A stretch of DNA of 37,958 bases from Oscillospiraceae bacterium (lineage in GTDB: Bacteria; Bacillota; Clostridia; Oscillospirales; Acutalibacteraceae): NCBI GenBank assembly GCA_029218825.1, contig JAQXSC010000114.1, positions 1 through 37,958 on the forward strand. Direction: 5' to 3'. Below are positions 8,195 through 17,660 of this stretch, one piece after another (the first letter of the stretch is position 1; every line of letters starts with the position of its first letter). A program made the translations under genes and the position numbers. Under the pieces are notes generated by a model. It was not told the DNA's origin. It ran no database searches and saw only the letters and a list, made by a program, of their open reading frames with translations.

Positions 8195-10774
8195 CTATGG
8201 TTTTTGAATTATCGGCGCTACAACTGAGGCTATAGCCCAGAACAGCATATAAACCAATATTTCTATTGTTCCGACTACTGCATTTGTTGCGTACAGGCAC
8301 AATGCGGCAACTAACAGCACTCCTAAAATAATTGCGATAAGTTGAATAACTATTGTCAATGAAATATTGCTCTTTATTCTCAAACAGCCTGACACAGCAC
8401 GAATTAATGAGGATAATTTTCCTCGTGTACCTAAATATGCTCGTGAAGTGTCCTCCTGTTGTAGTTGTGCCTCTTTGCACACGTTTCCAAGTCCTGTAGG
8501 CAAAACCTTGATACTGCGGTGGAATATGCCGAAATCATCTGCAATTCTTTCCGCTGTAATATTGCAGTCCGTTGTTCTGATTAGGTAACTCAAGCCGTTT
8601 TGCTCACCACGTCGGAGTTCTGTAACAATATCCCTGCTTGGAGAATATGTAGTAACAAACATTGTGATAAGTTCTCCTGCCTGTGCAAGATAGGAAATAT
8701 ATCTGCCCTCGATAATGTACTTTTCCTCGTAGTCCTCAGAGGGAGTTTCCACGTTGTACTTGTGCATTAATGTGCGGTTGCCCACAAGAATACGCTGACC
8801 GTTTACCCAGCCTACAAGTCCCATTCCGTCCTCGTAGAGTACGGACTCAACCTCAGGCAGTTCGTTTTGCTTTTGCTGTAACATAGTTTTGTTAAACACA
8901 GCCGCCATTGGGCTTTGAGCCTCTTTTAATATAGCCGCTGCCGCAAGTACACTTTCGTCTATTCTGTGGTTTGCAAAGGTTTTAATGCCGTCTAATTTTA
9001 CGCAACCCTCAGGGTACAACTCTGTAGCGTCTATCATAATTGCGTTACTGTCGCAAAACTGCTTTACAGATGGGTAGCCTGAAATCATAGCACCGCTCTG
9101 GTTCAGTTTCTTACACAAATAGCGCATCGGCAGATTTACCGCAAGTAGGGTACAAACCGGAATACTAACGGCAGACATAACCGCAAAGGTGTCAACAGCC
9201 CCTGTGAAAGTTTCGTAAAGGACGCCGTACAAAATTGCAACAATAAGGGAGCAGATTACAGTAGCCGGTGCAATTTTACCCGCCAAGTCCTCGCTTGGGT
9301 CAGGGGAATATGACATTTTCAGGAAATTTGACATAAACTTGGTTTTGTGCTGATAGACAATGATAGGTCTGTCAAATACTGTACCGCTCATCATCTTTTG
9401 GGCGATTTCCTCGTTTGTGTAAATCTTTGCTGCGTGGGTAGGAGTTTCGCTGCTTAAAAATTTGAAGTTATCCTTAACCCTCAGCACCATAAACAGTTTG
9501 CCGATACAGTTGCACAAGAAACCTATTGTTATAATTATTGTGAAATATCTTATGCCGAAATTTTCCATTCCGGCCAGGCAGAATAATGACACAATAGCCT
9601 GAATACCTGAGCCTACAGCACCTACCGCCAAGGCGGTATCGGAATTGCCTTTGAACTTTACAAGGGGCGTTAAGCCGGAATAGATGGTAATTCTGTTTAT
9701 AAAAATTATACCTGCGTTCAGCAACAAATTGATTATTGCGTAAACTATGGGGGCGTTTGCAATTCCGCCAAGCAACGCATCCGGAATAATGGCAACAAGC
9801 AAAACGATAATAAGGTTAATTAAGGTAACAATGCTCATTACAAAACTTCGTACAAAGAGTTTGCGGATATTCAGGTTAAGTTCATAAAGGATACTTTTAA
9901 CGTCCTCTTTGCCCCTGTAATCGTCAACAGGCACAACCTGATCTGCCGGAATATCCGTATCGTCGGAGTTATCGTTTGAGAAAAATCCTACTACTGCGGA
10001 GAACATTCTCTCTCGCTTACTGCGAGGGTCCTTTTCCTTTTTGTCGCTATCCTCAACTTTGTTAATTTCGTTTTTGATTACGTGAGAAATTGATGGGTTT
10101 TTAGAGCGAAGATACTGCTCGTACTCTCGCCTTACCACAGCGGAAAATCGCCCTGCCTTTACGTGAATCTGCTGTACTTCCTCCTCACGCTTATATACAG
10201 GCACTTTTGATTCAACGGTTTTCGCCTGTGGGGAAGGCTTTTTTATGCCGAATATTTTTTCGTAATTTCCCTCTTTGTGTTTTTTCGGCTCTTGCGCCTT
10301 TTCCAAAAGTTCATCTTGGAAAATTACGGAATCCGACTCAGGGTTTACCTCTGAAAATTCCTCGCTGTCCTCGATAACGTCTTCTGCAACTTGTGCACCC
10401 TCGGGGATTTCCGGAGTGAGCCTTACGACCTGTTGAGGTTCTTCGTTTGGGGCGTTAAACAAAATTTCCGCCTGCATTGTTGTGGCGGTTTTGTCCCCTA
10501 CAATGGTCTTGCTTTCAGCCTCATCATTCTCTTTTTTCAAATCAATCTCAAGGGGATTGTTGTTTGTCAGGCGCACCTGCTTGTCGGCATTACTGAAAAT
10601 CTCGTCCATATCAGGCCTTGCGCCGTACTTTTCAGCCGCCTTTTTCATAGCGTCCTGCTCGGTGATATATCGAGCCTCTGCAAGAATACGCTCTATTCTG
10701 AAATCCGTGCTGCTTTCAATAGGCTCTTGAGAAATATTAATTTTTGAGGAGTTTTCCATATCTCTTTCTTTCAT
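8195..10774 (-). CDS. P-type ATPase-like membrane protein with degenerate catalytic motifs
   Basis: GMGLVGWVNGQRILVGNRTLM resembles the P-ATPase nucleotide-binding domain; TM layout fits; DKTGT position reads IDATELYPEG; no TGES or GDGxND seen. Confidence 0.65.
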   Translation of the reverse strand: MKERDMENSSKINISQEPIESSTDFRIERILAEARYITEQDAMKKAAEKYGARPDMDEIFSNADKQVRLTNNNPLEIDLKKENDEAESKTIVGDKTATTMQAEILFNAPNEEPQQVVRLTPEIPEGAQVAEDVIEDSEEFSEVNPESDSVIFQDELLEKAQEPKKHKEGNYEKIFGIKKPSPQAKTVESKVPVYKREEEVQQIHVKAGRFSAVVRREYEQYLRSKNPSISHVIKNEINKVEDSDKKEKDPRSKRERMFSAVVGFFSNDNSDDTDIPADQVVPVDDYRGKEDVKSILYELNLNIRKLFVRSFVMSIVTLINLIIVLLVAIIPDALLGGIANAPIVYAIINLLLNAGIIFINRITIYSGLTPLVKFKGNSDTALAVGAVGSGIQAIVSLFCLAGMENFGIRYFTIIITIGFLCNCIGKLFMVLRVKDNFKFLSSETPTHAAKIYTNEEIAQKMMSGTVFDRPIIVYQHKTKFMSNFLKMSYSPDPSEDLAGKIAPATVICSLIVAILYGVLYETFTGAVDTFAVMSAVSIPVCTLLAVNLPMRYLCKKLNQSGAMISGYPSVKQFCDSNAIMIDATELYPEGCVKLDGIKTFANHRIDESVLAAAAILKEAQSPMAAVFNKTMLQQKQNELPEVESVLYEDGMGLVGWVNGQRILVGNRTLMHKYNVETPSEDYEEKYIIEGRYISYLAQAGELITMFVTTYSPSRDIVTELRRGEQNGLSYLIRTTDCNITAERIADDFGIFHRSIKVLPTGLGNVCKEAQLQQEDTSRAYLGTRGKLSSLIRAVSGCLRIKSNISLTIVIQLIAIILGVLLVAALCLYATNAVVGTIEILVYMLFWAIASVVAPIIQKP

Positions 10775-10781
10775 ATTTTCC

Positions 10782-11534
10782 CTACTTCCTTTTTGACGAT
10801 ACTGCGTACATCAACACTCCTGCCGCTACAGATGCGTTTAGGGAGTTGATTTTTCCTTTCATTGGCAGCGATACAATTTGGTCGCACTTTTCTCTTACAA
10901 GTCTGCCTATGCCCTTGCCCTCGTTTCCGATTACAAGAGCTACCGCACCGTCAAAGTCACACTCTGTATATTCGGTGCCGTTCATATCTGCGCCGAATAC
11001 CCAAAGTCCTCTTTCTTTTAATTCATCAATGGTATTTGCTATGTTTGTTACTCTTGCCACAGGCACGTACTCCACCGCACCTGCGGAAGCCTTGCCTACA
11101 GCAAAACTTAAAGTCGCACTTCTGCGTTTCGGAATAATAATTCCGTGTACTCCGGTACATTCAGCGGTACGGATTATCGCCCCTAAATTATGAGGGTCCT
11201 CAATTTCGTCAAGGACTACTATAAAGGGCTTTTCCTGTCTTTTTTCTGCAAGTGCAAAAATATCCTCAACAGAGGAATATTCCTTTACAGCCGCCATTGC
11301 GATAATTCCCTGATGATTCTCGTTTCCTGCCAAATAATCAAGTTTTTTGGAGTCAACCTCTTTTATGGGAATTTGCTTTTCCTTTGCCTTTGCAAGTATC
11401 CCTACAATGGCTCCTGTTTTTCCGCCCTTTGTTACTAAAATTCTATCTATTGTTCTTGATGAGCGTATTGCCTCGCTGACAGGATTTCTGCCCACAATTA
11501 CGTCATCTTTTTGATTTTGCTTAAGGTCTTTCAT
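10782..11534 (-). CDS. rlmB: 23S rRNA (guanosine-2'-O-)-methyltransferase RlmB-like (SpoU/TrmH family)
   Basis: VIVGRNPVSEAIRSSRTIDRILV...LDEIEDPHNLGAIIRTAECTGVHGIIIP...LVIGNEGKGIGRLVREKCD...SLNASVAAGVLMYA. Confidence 0.9.
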   Translation of the reverse strand: MKDLKQNQKDDVIVGRNPVSEAIRSSRTIDRILVTKGGKTGAIVGILAKAKEKQIPIKEVDSKKLDYLAGNENHQGIIAMAAVKEYSSVEDIFALAEKRQEKPFIVVLDEIEDPHNLGAIIRTAECTGVHGIIIPKRRSATLSFAVGKASAGAVEYVPVARVTNIANTIDELKERGLWVFGADMNGTEYTECDFDGAVALVIGNEGKGIGRLVREKCDQIVSLPMKGKINSLNASVAAGVLMYAVSSKRK

Positions 11535-11649
11535 TGTTTACGTCCTTATCATCATAAAATAACATTATACTGATATAGTATATCAAATATATGCACTTCA
11601 ATAATTTAATAAAAGAAAATAACCGCAAAAAATTACAAATTTTTAATAT

Positions 11650-12231
11650 TTATCCTGCCAATATGTCCATCACCATTGCGCCGGTATCTATATAGTCCGG
11701 AATTATTCCGTACAGGGAGGTGTCAGGGTCTTGGAATAATGCCAAATGCGGTGGGAAAATCGTAAATGAAAAGTACATTACAAAAACTAAAATCAGCATA
11801 AAACAACTGACGGTAAATAAATCTCTGACCCTTTCACCAAACCCCATCACTATGACGGATACAACATAACCGCCGATTAATGCGGCTGCGGTAATTGCCA
11901 GATTCACATAAGTGTTGTAAATCCCCCACAAAAAGTACCGCAGAATTATGTATAGAATTATGGCAGAATATAACCCCACAGCCTTGCTGACCGTAAACTG
12001 TCTGAAATAGGGCTTTGATGTAACAAGTTCTGTCAAGCCGAAAATCACGTAGCCTAATATTACACACTTCAGTTGTTCCCAAATGCTTTGGTTTACTGCA
12101 CCGAATAAAATGCCTATGGGATTGCCCGAGGTAAGATTATATATCTGCCACAAAAACACTGCTAAAAGCAGGGAAAAAACCGCCCCTATACGTTCCTGAT
12201 TTACATAAAGCCTTCTGTTCATATATGTCAC
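11650..12231 (-). CDS. Multi-TM membrane protein, function unknown (DUF6512-like)
   Basis: 193 aa hydrophobic protein, ...SIWEQLKCVILGYVIFGLTE... Confidence 0.5.
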   Translation of the reverse strand: MTYMNRRLYVNQERIGAVFSLLLAVFLWQIYNLTSGNPIGILFGAVNQSIWEQLKCVILGYVIFGLTELVTSKPYFRQFTVSKAVGLYSAIILYIILRYFLWGIYNTYVNLAITAAALIGGYVVSVIVMGFGERVRDLFTVSCFMLILVFVMYFSFTIFPPHLALFQDPDTSLYGIIPDYIDTGAMVMDILAG

Positions 12232-12367
12232 CCCTAAAGTAATTTACTAAAATATATGAACATAAAGGCTTGTAAATGTTTTTTATTTTTTCTCAGGGAA
12301 TTAAAATCAATTTTTATTATTTTTTGCAGGAATTATACTATTTGTATTATTCCCAATTCCAATCATT

Positions 12368-12480
12368 ATTGTGGAAAACCCTGTGGAAAATGTTAAAAAC
12401 TACCCTGTTTTTAAGTGTTTTATCCCTTTATATACGTTATTTTTTAAAGTTTCCACAGTCTTAACAGAGTTTTCCACAAT
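12368..12480. promoter_or_regulatory. DnaA-box-like cluster (4 TTTTCCACA/TGTGGAAAA-like sites in inverted layout)
   Basis: TTGTGGAAAA 12369-12378, TGTGGAAAA 12382-12390, TTTCCACA 12450-12457, TTTTCCACA 12470-12478, flanking an AT-rich stretch. Confidence 0.5.
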
Positions 12481-12587
12481 ATTCTTTTAAGAAAAATAAT
12501 ATCAAAAGTCGATTACAATTTGTAATATATATCCTGTCAACGACAATGCCGAAAATAACAAAAATGTAATTTATTAATATGGAAATA

Positions 12588-12620
12588 AAAAAACAAGCCT
12601 TCAAAAGAAAACTTGTTTTT
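12588..12620 (-). terminator. Terminator hairpin downstream of PAP2 gene
   Basis: AAAAACAAG...CTTGTTTTT. Confidence 0.55.
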
Positions 12621-13170
12621 ATAAAATCGCCTTTAGAAAACCGGCAATAAAATTATTAAAAAGTACAACCGAGGTGCTGCCGCAGATAAACCCTAAAAAC
12701 ATACCCACAACAACGTCGGACAGATAATGCACTCGCAGATAAATTCTTGAAAAAGAAATCAAAACCGCACAAACAGAAATCAGAAGTATTGTAGGCAGAC
12801 TGCATCGAAACACCGCTACCGCTACAACACAAAATGACGCTGTTGTGTGACCTGAGGGGAAAGAATAATATTTCGGTCTATGTATAAGTTGCTCCTCATC
12901 CGAAAGGTGCCACACAGGACGCTCTCGCTTTACGATGCGCTTTAAAATTACTTCGCATATTGTTTGTGTAAAGGCAAGTCCGAAGATAATATTCGCCCCT
13001 GTTAATCTCCAAGGCGGATAGATTAAAAAAGGCATACAAATAGCAAACCATATCAATCCCAAGTTGCCGGCTGAGGAAGCAGCAATCATTATTCTGTTTT
13101 TCCAAGGGGAGCGATACTTGATGATATTGTCGATAACTTTATCATCAAGGCGCTGAATCCTATGAAACAT
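12619..13170 (-). CDS. PAP2 family phosphatase
   Basis: KRIVKRERP, YYSFPSGHTTASF, SRIYLRVHYLSDVVVG: the three PAP2 motifs. Confidence 0.92.
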   Translation of the reverse strand: MFHRIQRLDDKVIDNIIKYRSPWKNRIMIAASSAGNLGLIWFAICMPFLIYPPWRLTGANIIFGLAFTQTICEVILKRIVKRERPVWHLSDEEQLIHRPKYYSFPSGHTTASFCVVAVAVFRCSLPTILLISVCAVLISFSRIYLRVHYLSDVVVGMFLGFICGSTSVVLFNNFIAGFLKAIL

Positions 13171-13272
13171 AATAACACCTCAAAGAGCATATCGGTGCTA
13201 CGACAAATTTAACACCGTATTATAATTATATCATAAAGTGTTAAATTTGAAAAGTGTTTTATTTTGACGTAT

Positions 13273-14286
13273 TTACACTTGGGATTTCAGGTTCACAAGG
13301 TGGGCAACAGAGGGCATTGTCTGACCCTGCATACTTGAGGTTGGGCTCATAAGCGCACCGGTAGCCATAAACAAAATATTTTCATATTTACCGCTTAACA
13401 TATCCGGAATAAACTTGGAGCAAAGCACCGAACCGGCACAGCCACAGCCTGAACCGCCTGCGTGAACGTCCTGTTTTTCCAAATCAAAAATCATCAGTCC
13501 GCAGTCCTTGTGATTGGATTTAATGTCAATGCCCTCTTTTTCAAGCAAATCGTAAAGGCACTTTGACCCTACCTTGCCTAAATCTCCTGTGACAATCACG
13601 TCATAGTCGGAGGGGGAAGTTTTGGTGTCCTCAAAATATTCCGTAAGAGTTTTCGCGGCGGCAGGCGCCATCGCTCCCCCCATATTGTTAAGGTCGCTTA
13701 TTCCAAGGTCAACAATTTTGCCTACTGTTGCCCTATGAACTTTTACCCCTTTACCCTGCTTTTCAACAACACAACTTCCTGCACCTGTTACTGTCCACTG
13801 TGCTGTAGGGGTTCGCTGTCCGCCGTATTCCAAAGGGAAGCGGTACTGACGTTCAGCGGAACAGAAGTGAGATGAAGTGACGCAGGCTGAACAATTTGCC
13901 CCACCGCTTTCCACCATTACCGACGCCATAATAAGACCCTGCGCCATAGTTGAACAGGCTCCGTACTGTCCGAGATAAGGAATATTAAATCCCATCAATC
14001 CGAAACTTGAACTGATGCACTGATTCAGCAAATCCCCTGCAAATATGAAGTCAACATCATCAGAGGTTTTTCCTGCTCTCTTTAACGCACAGGAAAGAGC
14101 CTCTTGCTGCAGCAAACTTTCCGCCTGTTCAAAGGTTTTTTGCCCTGCACGAGAGTCAAAATAAAGTTTGTCAAATTTATCCTTTAGTGGCCCCTGACTT
14201 TCTTTTTTTCCTGCAACAGAGCCATAGCCTGTTATGACAGGAGTGTTTTCAAATTCCAATGTAAATTTTCCAATTCTACGCAACAT
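13273..14286 (-). CDS. spoVAD: Stage V sporulation protein AD
   Basis: 337 aa thiolase-fold-like, FAGDLLNQCISSSFGLM...YGACSTMAQGL...HAGGSGCGCAGSVL. Confidence 0.92.
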   Translation of the reverse strand: MLRRIGKFTLEFENTPVITGYGSVAGKKESQGPLKDKFDKLYFDSRAGQKTFEQAESLLQQEALSCALKRAGKTSDDVDFIFAGDLLNQCISSSFGLMGFNIPYLGQYGACSTMAQGLIMASVMVESGGANCSACVTSSHFCSAERQYRFPLEYGGQRTPTAQWTVTGAGSCVVEKQGKGVKVHRATVGKIVDLGISDLNNMGGAMAPAAAKTLTEYFEDTKTSPSDYDVIVTGDLGKVGSKCLYDLLEKEGIDIKSNHKDCGLMIFDLEKQDVHAGGSGCGCAGSVLCSKFIPDMLSGKYENILFMATGALMSPTSSMQGQTMPSVAHLVNLKSQV

Positions 14287-14288
14287 AA

Positions 14289-14329
14289 AATCGCCCCTTT
14301 TGCATTATCTTTTGCAAAAAAGGGCGATT
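14289..14329 (-). promoter_or_regulatory. Hairpin containing the spoVAD Shine-Dalgarno
   Basis: Minus strand AATCGCCCTTTTTTGCA-aaagataa-TGCAAAAGGGGCGATT, then TTATG start; AAAGGGG SD in right arm. Confidence 0.55.
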
Positions 14330-14351
14330 AATTCATTTTATATTGATTCAA

Positions 14352-14613
14352 TAATTGAAACCTTTTTAAATTGAAAATGGAAAATGGAAAATTATGGTCG
14401 AGTAGATAGGTTATGCTGATAGAAAACTTCTTTGCCCGACAGTAATTATAACAATCCCTCCGTCACTTCGTGACACCTCCCTTTACACAAGGGAGGCGAC
14501 GTTCTCCGCCACAGGCAGAATATTAATTCGGTCGGGAACAGAAGTTGATTTATATATGACTTTTTATACACGTCATTAATTATCAATTATCCATTATCAA
14601 TTATCAATTATCA
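14352..14613 (-). repeat. Dispersed intergenic repeat, copy A (with alternative central module)
   Basis: AATTGAAAATGGAAAAT...GGTCGAG...CCCGAC...GGTCGGGAACAGAAGTT...ACACGTCATTAATTATCAATTATCCATTATCAATTATC; centre has CCTCCCTT-tacac-AAGGGAGG and GTCAC-ttc-GTGAC. Confidence 0.8.
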
Positions 14614-16311
14614 GACCTCGCTGTCTGTTATCGGTTCGGTTTCGGCATTTTCCTGACGGGTAGGTTTTTCTGTAGAAGGAGCGGTTGTTTCAGGTTTTGT
14701 TGTAGGCTGGGTAGTTTGGGGTTGGGTTTCGGCAGTAGTTGGCTCCGTAGGTTTTGCCTCATACTTAATTTTGCCGTCAACAGTCGTTCTGAAAGAGCCT
14801 TCGTCATCCATTCTCACGGAGTGGCTGTCCTTTAGGCTGTATGTAGAATTACATATTGTTTCTTCCTTTACAGCTTCACCATTTAAGTACAGGTAGCGTC
14901 TTGTGACTGTTCTGTAACTTTCGCCGTCTTTGATATCGTAGTTTTCACTTTCAAGTTTTATGTTATCATAACTTGGGTCCTGATAACCATAGATGTTTAC
15001 AATCAGAGTGTTGCCCTCTAATTTACATTCCATAAACATCTGGTAATCGGTAATGTTCTTTAATCTTAAATCAAGGTTCGGATAGTCGATAGTTGCGTCC
15101 TCACCTGCATAGGCGTAGGTTGACGCCCAATAATGGTTATGCCTTTCCACTACCGCCATATTTGCAAACAAAGCGCATTTGAAAATGGTAGTACTTGCCT
15201 GACAGATACCACCGCCGACGCCTTGCTCGATTTTCTTGTTATTGATAACCGCTGCGTTTCTGTAGCCGTTTGACTCAAGGTTTGAATCCCCTGTGCAGTC
15301 GTTAAAGGACCATACTTCTCCGGGGTTGATAACCGAGCCGTTGCAGGCTTTCAGCGCAGTCGCCATATTGTGAGTGCCGTCTGCCGTATTTGATGAAACA
15401 GAAGTAGCTGTTGACAGTCCTACAATATTCTTCTTAACATCCTCAAGGGTGATTTCCGGAGTAATGTTTTCCACCCTTGCGTCAATGGTTGTTCGTACTG
15501 CGCCTTTGTCAAAAAATTCAACAAGTTCGTATTGCAAATCACTTCTGTCAAGTCTGTATCCGTACTTGCCGTCTTTGTATTCAAAACGATTTTTCGCAAA
15601 AGGTCTGAACTGGGATACCTTTGCATTTTGCGGTTCCCTGTCAGTACCGTTTGCCACCTGATTTACAACCTTGTTAATTGACTGGGTGGTAACCTGATAT
15701 CCGAGGTTAAAAGCGGAGTTGTCGGAAATACTGTCCGCCATATCCTCATACTTTGTATTTTTGAGCCTACCCTGTTCCTTTAGGCTGTAGAGTTTTGCTT
15801 TTTTCAGCGCTTTCTTATACTGGAAGTCATATTTAAAATCTTCCTTGTCATAGTTGAATAACCTGCCGTTTGACTTGATGACAATATCATACTCTTTAAT
15901 TAAGGAATCGCTGTTTTCCTTTAGCCTTTCAAGTGCCTGCTCATAGGTTAAACCGCTGATGTCAATACCGGACACGGTTACATCCTTTGAAAAAGTAAAG
16001 GGACGGTTGCTGTTGTCTATATTAAATTTTACAATCCCCACAGTAACCGCAACTGCCAAAACAAGAATTACAACTAAAACTATAACAAATTTTCTCTTGC
16101 TGTTTTTTCTTTTATTTGTTTTTCTCTGCCTTGAATTAACAGTACGTGGATTTTGTCTGTTGCCGTTAGGGGTGGGTGTGTTTCTGTTGCTATTGTTAGT
16201 ATTTCTGCTGTCAGTTCTTCTTTGGGGCTGTCTGCCGTAACGTCCTGAACCTGCACGTCTTGGCTGACTTTTTTTAGAACTGCTGAAATTACTTAAATCA
16301 TAATCGTCCAA
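14611..16311 (-). CDS. VanW family protein (single TM, peptidoglycan-binding-like)
   Basis: GVGGGICQASTTIFKCALFANMAVVERHNHYW...YAGEDATIDYPNLDLRLKN; basic disordered N-terminus, Thr/Pro-rich tail. Confidence 0.9.
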   Translation of the reverse strand: MDDYDLSNFSSSKKSQPRRAGSGRYGRQPQRRTDSRNTNNSNRNTPTPNGNRQNPRTVNSRQRKTNKRKNSKRKFVIVLVVILVLAVAVTVGIVKFNIDNSNRPFTFSKDVTVSGIDISGLTYEQALERLKENSDSLIKEYDIVIKSNGRLFNYDKEDFKYDFQYKKALKKAKLYSLKEQGRLKNTKYEDMADSISDNSAFNLGYQVTTQSINKVVNQVANGTDREPQNAKVSQFRPFAKNRFEYKDGKYGYRLDRSDLQYELVEFFDKGAVRTTIDARVENITPEITLEDVKKNIVGLSTATSVSSNTADGTHNMATALKACNGSVINPGEVWSFNDCTGDSNLESNGYRNAAVINNKKIEQGVGGGICQASTTIFKCALFANMAVVERHNHYWASTYAYAGEDATIDYPNLDLRLKNITDYQMFMECKLEGNTLIVNIYGYQDPSYDNIKLESENYDIKDGESYRTVTRRYLYLNGEAVKEETICNSTYSLKDSHSVRMDDEGSFRTTVDGKIKYEAKPTEPTTAETQPQTTQPTTKPETTAPSTEKPTRQENAETEPITDSEV

Positions 16312-16543
16312 ATGGATTTCCTCCGTAAAATTCCGTAATCAAAATATAAAACAATTATACACTTTTATTCGTAAAAATAAATAGTTTTTTAAAAAAATAA
16401 TTGGAAAATGTTGTTTTTAGCAATAATATATATTTTCTTGCAGAATAAATCCTATTTTTGGTGATAACAACTTATATATACTTATTGAATTTTTAGGAAA
16501 AATTGTATATAATTATTTAAGTAATTTATAATTGGAGCAGAGT

Positions 16544-17659
16544 ATGAAAATTTTGATTTTCACCGCTTCTACAGGAGGCGGTCACAAGGTAGCCGCCGCT
16601 GCCCTTGAAAATGCATTCCACAGAATATCCCCTGAGGATCAGGTAATGCTCCGCGACGGTTTGGCATTAACAGGAAAATTATACAATCATCTGATATGTG
16701 ACGGATATACTTTTCTTGCTAAAAACGCACCTGATTTTTACGGTACTATTTATAAAATTTCCGACAAGGAATCCCCTTTGAATAAATTTTGCAATATTCA
16801 AAACAAAGCAAAGGGCAACAAACTTTTGCCGGTTATTCACGAATTTAATCCTGACGTTATTATATCCTGCCACGCATTTGTTACCATTATGCTGGATAAA
16901 CTGAAAGAGGACGGAGAGATTACCACTCCTGTTATTTCTCAGATAACAGACTTCTCCCCCCACTACACCTATGTCGTAAACAACATAGACCATTTTATCG
17001 TCAGCAGTGACGAAATGGTGGATATGATGACAAATAAATATAAACTACCTGCAAAAAAAGTCCACCCCTATGGAATACCTGTTGCGGAAAAGTTCTTGGA
17101 GCCTTGTGACAGGAACGCTGTGGCGAGAGATTTAGGGTTGAAAGAAAACACCCCTACAATTCTGTTTATGGCAGGAAGTTTCGGCGTCAGCAAAATTTTG
17201 AAACTCTATGAAGAGATTTCCCAAATGGAGCCTGAGGCACAGTACATAGTTATCACAGGCAACAACAAAAAGTTGTACCACAAGTTTGAAGGCATTGTAG
17301 GTGATAACACAAAACTGCTTATGTACGTTGACAATGTAAATGATTATATGCACTGTGCAGACTTAATTATTACAAAGCCCGGCGGATTAACCGTCAGCGA
17401 AAGTATCCACTGTGCGTTACCTATGGCTATTTACAACGCTTTTCCCGGACAGGAGGAGGAAAACGCAAAATTCCTTTTGAAAAGCGGTGTGGCTGTAATT
17501 CTTCAGGAAAACCCTGCAAAAACTATCAGCGCTTTGTTGTCAAAACCTGAAATTTTACAGGAAATGAGTAATAATTGCAAGGGGCTTTGCCAAGGCAACT
17601 CCTGTGAGCAGATTATTAATTTGGCTCATTCTATCGGAAAAAAAGAAAGTGAGAAATAA
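16544..17659 (+). CDS. Processive diacylglycerol glycosyltransferase / MGDG synthase-like glycosyltransferase
   Basis: MKILIFTASTGGGHKVAAAALENAF...ISCHAFV...KPGGLTVSESIHCALPM; start after TTGGAGCAGAGT. Confidence 0.87.
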   Translation: MKILIFTASTGGGHKVAAAALENAFHRISPEDQVMLRDGLALTGKLYNHLICDGYTFLAKNAPDFYGTIYKISDKESPLNKFCNIQNKAKGNKLLPVIHEFNPDVIISCHAFVTIMLDKLKEDGEITTPVISQITDFSPHYTYVVNNIDHFIVSSDEMVDMMTNKYKLPAKKVHPYGIPVAEKFLEPCDRNAVARDLGLKENTPTILFMAGSFGVSKILKLYEEISQMEPEAQYIVITGNNKKLYHKFEGIVGDNTKLLMYVDNVNDYMHCADLIITKPGGLTVSESIHCALPMAIYNAFPGQEEENAKFLLKSGVAVILQENPAKTISALLSKPEILQEMSNNCKGLCQGNSCEQIINLAHSIGKKESEK

Positions 17660-17660
17660 T

